A stretch of DNA of 64,000 bases, taken from contig JAMLJA010000001.1 of the NCBI GenBank assembly GCA_023953905.1, positions 310,001 to 374,000 on the forward strand, given 5' to 3'. Source of the stretch: Rhizobiaceae bacterium (GTDB taxonomy: Bacteria; Pseudomonadota; Alphaproteobacteria; Rhizobiales; Rhizobiaceae). Both the position numbers and the translations under genes were made by a program. This document shows positions 11,886 through 18,928 of the stretch, one piece after another; the first letter of the stretch is position 1; every line of letters starts with the position of its first letter. Below the pieces are notes generated by a model. The model made no database searches, was not told the DNA's origin, and was given only the letters and a program-made list of their open reading frames with translations.

Positions 11886-12902
11886 TTACCTCTCTTCCGA
11901 ACGCAGGATTTCTGGCAGGCGCGGCAGGCCGAAAAGGCCAAAATCAGCTCCGCGCGGCGGCTCTGACGTGCGCACGGCAGCACGCAGTTTTGCCGAGCGG
12001 GCACGCGGATTGGCCGAAATCTCGGCATCGCCAGCCCCCAGCGCCCCGCCCCGCTTTTCAAAAGTCTTCGCCAGCGCAGCAATCTCGGGGAGATAGCGCG
12101 AGCCGGCCGGGTTGCTGGATCGATCGGCAATGAAGCGCTTGACGATCCGGTCTTCCAGCGAATGAAAGGTCACCACCGCAAGCCGTCCGCCCGGCTTGAG
12201 AGCGCGTTCCGCCGCAAAGAGCGCCCGTGCGAGTTCGCCAAGCTCGTCATTGACGTAGATGCGCAGCGCCTGAAACACCCGCGTGGCGGGATGAATCTTG
12301 TCCTTCGGATTGCGCCCGATATGCGTTTCGATTGCGTCGGCCAGTTCCAGCGTCCGCATGAAAGGCTTCGTGGCCCGACGTTTCTCGATCATGCGCGCGA
12401 TGCGACCGGCGTGTCTTTCCTCACCGAGAATGCCGAAAATGCGCGTGAGATCCTCGGGCTCAAACCGATTGACCACATCAGCGGCAGAGGTGCCAGACTG
12501 GGCCATCCGCATGTCAAGCGGGCCATCGAAGCGGAAGGAGAACCCACGTTCCGCCTCATCAAGCTGCATGGACGAGACACCGATGTCGAGTACAACGCCG
12601 TCAGCCGCACCGACAGCCTCGTCAAGCTGGGAAAAGGCGCCGTGCACGAGGCGAAGTCTCCCACCGTAAGCCTCCACCATGGACGCGCCGGCCGCGATGG
12701 CGTCAGGATCGCGATCGATTGCGACCACGCTTGCGCCGCGCTCGAGTATGGCTCCGGTGTAGCCACCCGCACCGAACGTGCCGTCGACGATGACCTCCCC
12801 CGACATTGGGGAAAGCGCTTCCAGCACTTCGTTCAGAAGAACCGGAATGTGGCGGACCGGTCCGCCAACGGCGATATGATCTTCGCCGTGGTCCGCCATC
12901 AT
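11886..12902 (-). CDS. rsmH: 16S rRNA (cytosine(1402)-N(4))-methyltransferase RsmH
   Basis: RsmH (MraW) methylates N4 of C1402 in the 16S rRNA P-site using SAM. The start ATG at 12902 overlaps the mraZ stop as ATGA and gives 338 residues, normal for the family. Longer in-frame extension upstream would read through mraZ in another frame and is rejected. Landmarks are [15 protein letters not shown] near the N-terminus, the SAM loop [40 protein letters not shown], and the C-terminal [14 protein letters not shown]. It is the second gene of the dcw operon. Confidence 0.97.
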   Translation of the reverse strand: MMADHGEDHIAVGGPVRHIPVLLNEVLEALSPMSGEVIVDGTFGAGGYTGAILERGASVVAIDRDPDAIAAGASMVEAYGGRLRLVHGAFSQLDEAVGAADGVVLDIGVSSMQLDEAERGFSFRFDGPLDMRMAQSGTSAADVVNRFEPEDLTRIFGILGEERHAGRIARMIEKRRATKPFMRTLELADAIETHIGRNPKDKIHPATRVFQALRIYVNDELGELARALFAAERALKPGGRLAVVTFHSLEDRIVKRFIADRSSNPAGSRYLPEIAALAKTFEKRGGALGAGDAEISANPRARSAKLRAAVRTSEPPRGADFGLFGLPRLPEILRSEER

Positions 12903-13360
12903 TCCGATCTTCCCGGCGTTGCCGCAGCGGCCCGACGCCGCGCCAGCAGTCTCGCCCTCACTTCCGCACCATAGGCGCGAAACTTCTCCGGCTCCCATAT
13001 CTGGAAGACCTTGCCCTTGCCCACAAAGGCGACATCCGTCGTGATGCCCGTATGTTCGCGGATGAAATCCGACACGGTAATGCGACCATCCTGATCGAGC
13101 TTCAGGAACGCACCGTCGCCGTAGTAGAAATAGGCCAGATCGTCCGCCGTCTGCAGCAGCGGATCTTCCTGCGCGATACGCTCTTCGAGACCGTCGAGAA
13201 GATCCGGTCCACCGACATCCAGAGCCGGCACTTCCAATTGGCGTATCGCATAAAGCTCGGAGTAGCCGCGCTTCTGGACGATGGTACGAAACGGCGCAGG
13301 CACAGAGACGCGCCCCTTGGCGTCGATCCTGTTCACGGCACTCGATAAGAAGCGATCCAT
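12899..13360 (-). CDS. mraZ: Transcriptional regulator MraZ
   Basis: MraZ is a DNA-binding protein with two AbrB-like (SpoVT-like) halves. It forms ring oligomers and in several bacteria regulates its own dcw operon. This 153-residue protein has the N-terminal half [19 protein letters not shown] (about 7-25) and the second half [18 protein letters not shown] (about 85-102), the two matching DxxGR(V/I) turns expected for the duplicated fold. It is the first gene of the dcw operon. The array of GGG-containing boxes at 13540-13574, about 180 bases upstream, is the probable target for autoregulation. Confidence 0.95.
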   Translation of the reverse strand: MDRFLSSAVNRIDAKGRVSVPAPFRTIVQKRGYSELYAIRQLEVPALDVGGPDLLDGLEERIAQEDPLLQTADDLAYFYYGDGAFLKLDQDGRITVSDFIREHTGITTDVAFVGKGKVFQIWEPEKFRAYGAEVRARLLARRRAAAATPGRSE

Positions 13361-13539
13361 CCGTTTCCGCGGCGAAGAATGCCGACTTTCCCCTGTCTAT
13401 TCGTCGCGCTGCACCATGGTGGCCCAGCCCCCACACAACCTGCCTGTCTCTCTCAAAGCTCCGCTGCTCTCCGGCCAATTCGACCGTCGATCTGGCGAAC
13501 GCTTCACCCGCTACTGCAACAAGAAGTTGATTGGTTTCA

Positions 13540-13574
13540 TGGGGTATCATGGGACAATATGGGCGTCAACGGGA
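13540..13574 (+). promoter_or_regulatory. Candidate MraZ box array (four 10-bp-phased GGG boxes)
   Basis: Boxes TGGGG (13540), TGGGA (13550), TGGGC (13560) and a weaker CGGGA (13570) occur with an exact 10-base period, each followed by a 5-base spacer. Known MraZ targets in Enterobacteria are direct TGGGN repeats separated by 5 bases, so the match in motif and spacing is strong. The boxes read on the plus strand, opposite to mraZ, and lie between mraZ and the divergent PLP-enzyme gene. The whole 371-base spacer 13361-13731 otherwise shows no gene. Confidence 0.75.
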
Positions 13575-13731
13575 CAGTCATTTACTATTCACGCTAAAGG
13601 CAGGGATGAGACGGATTTCGCCTCTCCCTGGATTTATGGTCCATTAAGACTAACGAAGAGTTATGAACGGCTCGGCAGGTTGCATGGCTGCCAAACGGGC
13701 CGTAGACCGTGCCCGAAATCAGGGTGAAGAC

Positions 13732-14844
13732 ATGAACGATCAATCCAAACGCGCAGCCGAGCTCGCGCACCTGCGCGGCCGCAAGCTCAGCAAGGGCGAG
13801 CCCGTTCCGCTGCCCCTGACAATGGCATCCATGTACCACCTGCCCGGCGATCCCGAAGGATTCCGGCAATATGGCCGCTTTAACAACGCGACCTGGGAAG
13901 CCGTTGAGGAGATGCTCGGCCATCTCGAACTGGCCGAGGCCCTCGCCTTTCCATCGGGCATGGCCGCCATCTCGGCGGCCTTCTTCAGCCTTCTCAATAC
14001 CGGCGACCGAATCCTTCTGCCATCCGACGGCTATTATACGCCGCGCATGCTGTCGGAGCGCTTTCTCAAGCCGTTCGGCATCACGGCCGATCTGCGCCCG
14101 ACCGGCGCGTTCCTGGAGGGCGGATTTGCGGGATATCGTCTGGTGTTCATCGAGACGCCTTCAAATCCCGGCCTGGAACTTTGCGATATCGAAGAAGTGG
14201 CAAAGGCGGCACATGCTGCCGGGGCGGTTGTCGTCGCGGACAACACGACCATGACGCCTTATGGGCAACGGCCACTTGATCTCGGTGCCGATATCGTCGT
14301 CTCGTCCGACACAAAGGCCACCAACGGGCATTCGGATGCGCTCTTTGGCCATGTCGCCAGTCGCGATCCGTGGTTGCTGTCGGCAATGCGGGACTGGCGC
14401 AAGCTCTCAGGCGCCATTCCCGGTCCTTTCGAGGCGTGGATGGTCCATCGCGGACTGGAAACGCTCGAGGTGAGGTTCGACCGCATGTGTCGGTCAGCCG
14501 AGATTATTGCGCCCAGACTGCAAGCCCATAGATCCGTCGGAACCGTGCGCTTCCCCGGCCTTCTGGACGATACGTCCAACAACCTCGCCCGCGTGCAGAT
14601 GCAACGCTTCGGCTTCCTGATTGGACTCACGCTGGAGTCCGAGGAGCTCGCGGAACGCTTCATAGATGACTGCAGGCTGATCCAGCCGGCCACCTCTTTT
14701 GGTGGCGTCCACACTTCTGCAGAACGGCGGGCGCGATGGGGCGACGCCGTGGCGCCTGGCTTTGTTCGGCTCTCGATTGGCTGCGAGCCGACCGAAGAAC
14801 TTTGGGATGCGCTTGAGACGACGCTCAATCATCTGAACGCGTAG
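13732..14844 (+). CDS. PLP-dependent Cys/Met metabolism enzyme (cystathionine gamma-lyase/synthase-like)
   Basis: This is a 370-residue fold-type I PLP enzyme of the Cys/Met metabolism family. Members cleave or form C-S bonds in cysteine, homocysteine and methionine metabolism. Family marks are the tyrosine-containing YGRFNNATWEAVEEMLGHLE region, the cofactor-ring stretch FPSGMAAISAA, the acidic VVADNTTMTPYGQRPLDLGAD, and the SSDTKATNGHSD motif with the putative Schiff-base lysine at about residue 195. The start MNDQSKRA (13732) has AGGGTGA 6-10 bases upstream; a start 69 bases earlier lacks this. The gene is divergent from mraZ and shares its regulatory gap. Substrate specificity (gamma-lyase, beta-lyase or gamma-synthase) cannot be settled from sequence. 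Confidence 0.85.
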   Translation: MNDQSKRAAELAHLRGRKLSKGEPVPLPLTMASMYHLPGDPEGFRQYGRFNNATWEAVEEMLGHLELAEALAFPSGMAAISAAFFSLLNTGDRILLPSDGYYTPRMLSERFLKPFGITADLRPTGAFLEGGFAGYRLVFIETPSNPGLELCDIEEVAKAAHAAGAVVVADNTTMTPYGQRPLDLGADIVVSSDTKATNGHSDALFGHVASRDPWLLSAMRDWRKLSGAIPGPFEAWMVHRGLETLEVRFDRMCRSAEIIAPRLQAHRSVGTVRFPGLLDDTSNNLARVQMQRFGFLIGLTLESEELAERFIDDCRLIQPATSFGGVHTSAERRARWGDAVAPGFVRLSIGCEPTEELWDALETTLNHLNA

Positions 14845-14944
14845 CGGCAACAGCCGTCTAATGCCATAGTCGGCGCACCGACCCGAAAGCGCTGATTCAA
14901 AACGTGAGTCGTTCGAATCAATACATTCAGAATTGCCCGCAACC

Positions 14945-14978
14945 GATTCGAATCCCTGCACGATCAGGGCATCGAATC
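14945..14978 (-). terminator. Stem-loop just downstream of the RNase P RNA gene
   Basis: A near-perfect inverted repeat (GATTCGA...CCCTG loop CAGGG...TCGAATC) lies 15 bases beyond the 3' end of rnpB on the minus strand. No T-run follows, so it may be a processing or stabilising hairpin rather than a classic intrinsic terminator. Confidence 0.45.
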
Positions 14979-14992
14979 GCAGAAGTTATAAG

Positions 14993-15432
14993 CGCCAGCT
15001 GGCCTGTAAGCCGGGTTCTGTATGGCCTCGACGCTTGTGGCATCGAGACGCGGCGACCATTCATCTTGGGCGGGCATTGCTGCACGCCTCACGCAACCTA
15101 CCCGGACGGTGAGCCGAAAACTGCCCTCGAAGGTTGCCCCTCGTACCGTCCCTATTCGGTTTTGCTCCCGGTGGGGTTTACCGTGCCGCTCCCGTTGCCG
15201 GCAGCGCGGTGGGCTCTTACCCCACCCTTTCACCCTTACCCCGCCAGCAAAGCGGCTCTTGCGTTGCGCAAAAAGCTGCTTTGCAGGCGGGGCGGTCTGC
15301 TTTCTGTGGCACTTTCCCTGGGGTCGCCCCCGCCGGACGTTAGCCGGCACCGTGTTTTCATGGAGCCCGGACTTTCCTCACGCATCGTCTTTCGACATTG
15401 ACGCGTGCGGCCGCCCGGCCAGCTGGCCCCCG
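14993..15432 (-). ncRNA. rnpB: RNase P RNA (type A), catalytic subunit of RNase P
   Basis: RNase P RNA removes the 5' leader of pre-tRNAs. On the minus strand the 5' part contains GAGGAAAGTCCGGGCTCC (the P4/CR-I core, about 15371-15388). The middle contains AGGGAAAGTGCCACAGAAA. The 3' part contains ACAGAACCCGGCTTA (CR-V, about 15006-15020), followed by GGCCAGCTGGC. A matching GGCCAGCTGGCC occurs at the 5' end, closing helix P1. These are the universally conserved blocks of bacterial type A RNase P RNA. End coordinates are estimated from the P1 pairing and may be off by a few bases. Confidence 0.95.
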
Positions 15433-15497
15433 CAGTTATGCTGACGGACCGGGCAATGCAATACCATCGAACCCAACAAATCAGGTGCGAATGGGCC

Positions 15498-16154
15498 TCA
15501 CGCGCCGCCCATGAGACGCTTCACCTTTGCGCAGTAGGCCGACGAGCGCTTGTTCATGCGCTTGGCCGCATGACCGGCATTGTATTTGAGGATGGTGCCG
15601 CAAGTGGTGCCGCCGCTGAGTTCGTGGGCCATCGACAGATATTTGAGACCGAACTTGATGTTCGTATCCGGGTTGAAAAGCCCCTTGGTCGAACCGGAAT
15701 ACCCCATCATGCGCGCCGTCGCCGGCTTGATCTGCATAAGCCCCACCTCGCCGGCGCTCCCTCGTGCATTCGGGCGGAAATTGCTCTCGACATGGATCAC
15801 CGCATGCGCAAGCGACATGGGCACACCATAGGCGGCGGAGTATTTCGCGATGATATCGCGATACTGGCTTCCAGAAGCTTCCACGGACAGGTTTGATTTT
15901 TTCGAGGCCTTCTTGCCCTTCTTGCCTGTCGATGCCGATTTGGCCGTGTCTTTGGCGTTATCATTCTCGCCGCAACCAAACAGGTAGGGACATTTTTCCT
16001 GCGTCACCGCCGGCGTGGCCGGTTTCTTTGCAGCCCGCATGCCGTGGCTGGACGAAAGTGAAAGTTCCGACCGCGAGGGCCGCTCTGCCGCGTTTGCGGC
16101 AAAAGTCATCACGGCGGCGGCACAGGCCACCGTCAAAACGCTTGCGATTTTCAT
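15498..16154 (-). CDS. Secreted lytic transglycosylase (SLT domain)
   Basis: This is a 218-residue exported murein hydrolase. A signal peptide is visible at 1-23 (MKIASVLTVA...FAANAAE). A basic, low-complexity linker (about 66-90, Lys/Ser-rich GKKGKKASKK) follows. The C-terminal SLT domain starts at about 98, with the catalytic glutamate at Glu123 in HVESNFRPNA and the family motif GEVGLMQIKPATA. Lytic transglycosylases cleave the MurNAc-GlcNAc bond and leave 1,6-anhydro ends. The start at 16154 is chosen because an upstream alternative adds 41 residues without signal character and breaks the signal peptide. It is a single gene downstream of no obvious partner, next to rnpB. Confidence 0.92.
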   Translation of the reverse strand: MKIASVLTVACAAAVMTFAANAAERPSRSELSLSSSHGMRAAKKPATPAVTQEKCPYLFGCGENDNAKDTAKSASTGKKGKKASKKSNLSVEASGSQYRDIIAKYSAAYGVPMSLAHAVIHVESNFRPNARGSAGEVGLMQIKPATARMMGYSGSTKGLFNPDTNIKFGLKYLSMAHELSGGTTCGTILKYNAGHAAKRMNKRSSAYCAKVKRLMGGA

Positions 16155-16341
16155 TGTGCTCCAAATTCTATGCGATGCGCGGCACCAGAATGTATGCCCG
16201 CCAGGCTTTGTTCTTGGATCCGTGGGAGGTCGGACCCGGCTTAGAGCGCAGGTGAGTGACCGGCGAATGAGCGGCAAAAATGACTTGGCCAGTCACGTTC
16301 TGATAGCATTTGAAATAATGCGTGAACGCGCCGGAGAGCTT

Positions 16342-17106
16342 TCAGGATGAGGCTGGCTGAAGCGCCTTGAGCAGTCGGTGAAGTGTCTCAATGGTTGACA
16401 TGTCGGCCACGCCGTCGACCAGTTCAGGCCGAAAATGCCTTTGAAAAGCAGCAACTACGGTCTGTGTGACAGCGTCGAACGCACCGTTGATTGCGATGCC
16501 GTAGCCATAAAGCGCGAGCATCGATTGCAACGCCTCAACCGGCTTGCCGCAATCACCGTTCGCAAAGAAGCGCCCGCCTCCAATTGGAACCGCCGCGACA
16601 AAATGACCAACGCCCGCAGCCGAAAGCTTACCCCACGGAAACCGTTCACCGGGGTCGACTTTGCGTCCAGGCGCCACATCCGAATGCGCGAGAATACGTT
16701 CTGGGCGGATATTGTGACGGCCAATTATGGCCTTGCACAAGGCAATGACGGCCGCGATCTGAACATCCGGAAAGTCGACATAGCCGATCTCATGGCCAGG
16801 ATTGACGATTTCAACGCCGATCGAACAGGAGTTGATATCGGTCGTTCCCCGCCAGAAACTCTTGCCCGCATGCCAGGCGCGATCACTCTCACGCACCATC
16901 TGAACAACGCGACCGTCCTCATGAACGATATAATGCGACGAGACTTGTGATGTAGGATCGCAGAGCCAATCCTCTGCTGCCATTCCGGTTTCCATCCCGG
17001 TGTAGTGAAGGATGAGCATATCCGGCTCAAATCCTTCCTGCCGCGCTCCGAAATTCGGAGATGGCCGCACATTTGCGTCCGGCTGATCGGGAACGAAGCC
17101 GCTCAC
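16342..17106 (-). CDS. N-acetylmuramoyl-L-alanine amidase, AmpD/AmiD type with peptidoglycan-binding domain
   Basis: This is a 254-residue amidase_2-family zinc enzyme that cleaves the bond between MurNAc (or anhydroMurNAc) and L-Ala. Probable zinc ligands are His34 (LILHYTGM), His141 and Asp151 (in LAHSDVAPGRKVDPGERFPW), with Glu99/100 of GVEI and Lys149 near the catalytic site. A PG_binding_1-like domain follows at about 180-250. There is no signal peptide, which fits a cytoplasmic recycling enzyme like AmpD. The extra binding domain resembles AmiD, so location is uncertain. Its ATG overlaps the stop of the DjlA-like gene by 4 bases. Confidence 0.9.
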   Translation of the reverse strand: MSGFVPDQPDANVRPSPNFGARQEGFEPDMLILHYTGMETGMAAEDWLCDPTSQVSSHYIVHEDGRVVQMVRESDRAWHAGKSFWRGTTDINSCSIGVEIVNPGHEIGYVDFPDVQIAAVIALCKAIIGRHNIRPERILAHSDVAPGRKVDPGERFPWGKLSAAGVGHFVAAVPIGGGRFFANGDCGKPVEALQSMLALYGYGIAINGAFDAVTQTVVAAFQRHFRPELVDGVADMSTIETLHRLLKALQPASS

Positions 17107-17819
17107 AGGCGAAGTCCTTTTTCGATCAGTTCATACGCCGCGTTGATGGACGCGATGCGCGTTGTCGCGAGAGCGATGAACTCTTCCGGGACACCTCTCG
17201 CGATCAGCCTGTCCGGGTGGTGTTCTGCCACGAGCTTGCGATAGTGCTTTTTCACTTCGTGCATGGGCCGACCGCGTTCGATACCGAGCACCACATAAGG
17301 ATCGGATGCGCCAAGGTTCACATGCCGGGCCAGAATGCTTTGATAATGGTCTTCCGAGATTTCGAAAATCTCGGCAATGCGGTGAAGAAACCGCCCTTCC
17401 CTCTCGTGCAACACGCCATCAGCTTTGGCGATATGGAAAAGGCCGTCCAGAATATCTTCCAGCATCAGGCAATTACGCTGACCGGAGCCACACATCTTCG
17501 CCATCTGCGACGCGTAGCTTTCGAACCCCGCGACATCTGCCTGCGCGAGCCGATAGAGACGCGACACATTGCGCGCCTCCTCCGGCGGCACCGAAAAAAT
17601 TTGGCGAAACGCCCGGATTTCATCCTGCGTGACCACGCCGTCCGCTTTAGCCATCTTCGCTGACAGCGCGATCATGGCAACTGAGAACGCCACCTTTCTG
17701 CGCGTTTCCGGATCGCCCAGAACTGCGTCACGAAATGCTACAGTAAGATCAACCACACCCGCGGAAGCGGATGTCGAGACGCGCAGCGCGAACTCTCCAA
17801 TGCGAGACCAGATAGACAT
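17103..17819 (-). CDS. DjlA-like protein: TerB domain plus C-terminal J domain
   Basis: This is a 238-residue co-chaperone-like protein. The first two thirds form an all-helical TerB-like domain (KMAKADGVVTQDEIRAFR and HIAKADGVLHEREGRFL, both with acidic turns typical of TerB). The C-terminal third is a J domain with the invariant HPD (EHHPDR), which stimulates DnaK ATPase. Unlike E. coli DjlA there is no clear N-terminal membrane anchor. Starts at 17831 or 17819 are possible; MSIWSRIGEF at 17819 matches the family better. It is coupled to the amidase by a 4-base overlap, an arrangement that suggests co-regulation rather than a proven joint function. Confidence 0.85.
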   Translation of the reverse strand: MSIWSRIGEFALRVSTSASAGVVDLTVAFRDAVLGDPETRRKVAFSVAMIALSAKMAKADGVVTQDEIRAFRQIFSVPPEEARNVSRLYRLAQADVAGFESYASQMAKMCGSGQRNCLMLEDILDGLFHIAKADGVLHEREGRFLHRIAEIFEISEDHYQSILARHVNLGASDPYVVLGIERGRPMHEVKKHYRKLVAEHHPDRLIARGVPEEFIALATTRIASINAAYELIEKGLRL

Positions 17820-17906
17820 AGCCGGTCTCATAGAGGGCTTTCGCGCACTCTTGAAGCGTCTAGATCGAAATGTTGTCGCCCCAGACGAGTTTTAAGAACG
17901 CAGTCG

Positions 17907-17924
17907 GCCGGACAAATGTCCGGC
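17907..17924. terminator. Hairpin downstream of the DjlA and lipoprotein genes
   Basis: A perfect 8-bp inverted repeat, GCCGGACA-AA-TGTCCGGC, lies just after the stop of the small lipoprotein gene on the minus strand. No adjacent T-run is present, so termination strength is doubtful. Confidence 0.4.
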
Positions 17925-17952
17925 TGTCGTGGTTGATCGTGAATTTCCCGGT

Positions 17953-18156
17953 CTACTGAGCGGGCGCAGCAGGAGCAGGATCGGCGGGAATCGCGGGATC
18001 AGGCTCCACAGGCTGCATGGTCGGCGCAGCCGGATCGGTAACAGGGGGTGTGGTGCTCTGCGTCGTGGTGGCATCTGTTCCTGAGCCACTGTCACTGCAC
18101 GCCGCTGCTCCAAAGAGCGCGATAGCAGAAACGGAAGCAAGAATGAGCTTTCTCAT
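17953..18156 (-). CDS. Small proline-rich lipoprotein
   Basis: This 67-residue protein has a lipoprotein signal peptide (MRKLILASVSAIALFGAAAC) with Cys20 as the probable lipidated residue. After this come Ser/Thr/Gly-rich and Pro/Ala-rich low-complexity stretches (about 21-67) with no folded domain. A good ribosome site (GGAGAAAT) precedes the ATG at 18156. Short Pro/Ala-rich lipoproteins of this kind are common in Hyphomicrobiales and their function is unknown. Confidence 0.75.
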   Translation of the reverse strand: MRKLILASVSAIALFGAAACSDSGSGTDATTTQSTTPPVTDPAAPTMQPVEPDPAIPADPAPAAPAQ

Positions 18157-18311
18157 GACATTTCTCCTTCTTCATACTGGCAGCCGTTTGCCCGCCTCAA
18201 CAACGCACACGAAAGTGTGAAGTTCATTCACATCAACTTACAGATTGAAAAAGAACGTCAAAGATTTGCCTCCCCTTTTCCCACAGCTCGCAGGGCAGTC
18301 ATCTGCCAACT

Positions 18312-18824
18312 CTAGAGACTTGCGGCGCTCCGGGTCGCCTGATCATACTGTCCGGAGAGCGCCCGCATAAGCGCTGCGGCCGCACTGATCTTGCCGTCCT
18401 CCATGTCGATACTGGCGACTGCTTCCACCAGAAGCGCTTCGCGAACCTCCCTGTATCGTCTGCAAGCCTCCGCACCGGCTTCCGAAACCCGAACAGTCTT
18501 CTCGCGTCCCCGTCTGCCGGTTTCCACGAGTTTCATGGCCGCCAGCTTTTTCACCGCATAGCCCACGACATGCGAGTCCTCGATGTTGTACATCAGGCAG
18601 ATGTCGGCCTGCGTCTTTTCGCGCCCCCGATGGTTCGCGGCATGCAGGACAAGGACGTCCATTGCCGTCAATCCGGAAATGCCTGCCGCATCGGAACATC
18701 GAACCAGCCACCGATGAAAGGCGTTCCCGAGCAGCGTCAGCGCGAATTCCATCTCGGACAGCGCCGGCACGGCACCGTCAGCGAGATGCGAAGCCGATAC
18801 AACCGGACCAAGCCTGACAGACAT
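18312..18824 (-). CDS. MarR-family winged-helix regulator (oxoprolinase/hydantoinase-associated)
   Basis: This 170-residue protein has a winged-helix DNA-binding core (about 45-125). The recognition-helix region is [32 protein letters not shown], followed by a beta-wing ([14 protein letters not shown]). It is divergent from the fused 5-oxoprolinase gene, with only 104 bases between the two start codons, so it most likely controls that gene and itself. An inverted repeat in the shared gap (18861-18893) is a candidate operator. The ligand is unknown. The call to the MarR superfamily is good; the exact subfamily is inferred from context. Confidence 0.82.
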   Translation of the reverse strand: MSVRLGPVVSASHLADGAVPALSEMEFALTLLGNAFHRWLVRCSDAAGISGLTAMDVLVLHAANHRGREKTQADICLMYNIEDSHVVGYAVKKLAAMKLVETGRRGREKTVRVSEAGAEACRRYREVREALLVEAVASIDMEDGKISAAAALMRALSGQYDQATRSAASL

Positions 18825-18860
18825 CAGAGATATCCCCGCAATCGTTCATCGATAATTTGT

Positions 18861-18893
18861 TGACGTTTTATCGTCGATTTGTTTTTAACGTCA
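18861..18893. promoter_or_regulatory. Candidate operator between the MarR-type gene and the oxoprolinase gene
   Basis: The arms TGACGTT (18861-18867) and AACGTCA (18887-18893) form a perfect 7-base inverted repeat with a 19-base spacer. A second nested repeat, ATCGATAA...TTATCG, overlaps the left side. It is located in the 104-base divergent promoter gap. Confidence 0.45.
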
Positions 18894-18928
18894 TTGGCAC
18901 GTTTGTCCAGCCATGGAGCCGAGAACCG

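Noticed and set aside
11886..13550. Longer minus-strand frame that would extend rsmH upstream by over 200 residues
   Set aside because: It would read through mraZ in another frame. The ATG at 12902, coupled to the mraZ stop, gives the normal RsmH length.
14905..14980. GTTCGAATC-like sequences resembling a tRNA T-arm
   Set aside because: No acceptor, D or anticodon stems can be folded around them, so no tRNA is called.
15022..15444. Plus-strand frames over 15.0-15.4 kb
   Set aside because: They overlap the conserved RNase P RNA on the opposite strand and are shadows of its structured sequence.
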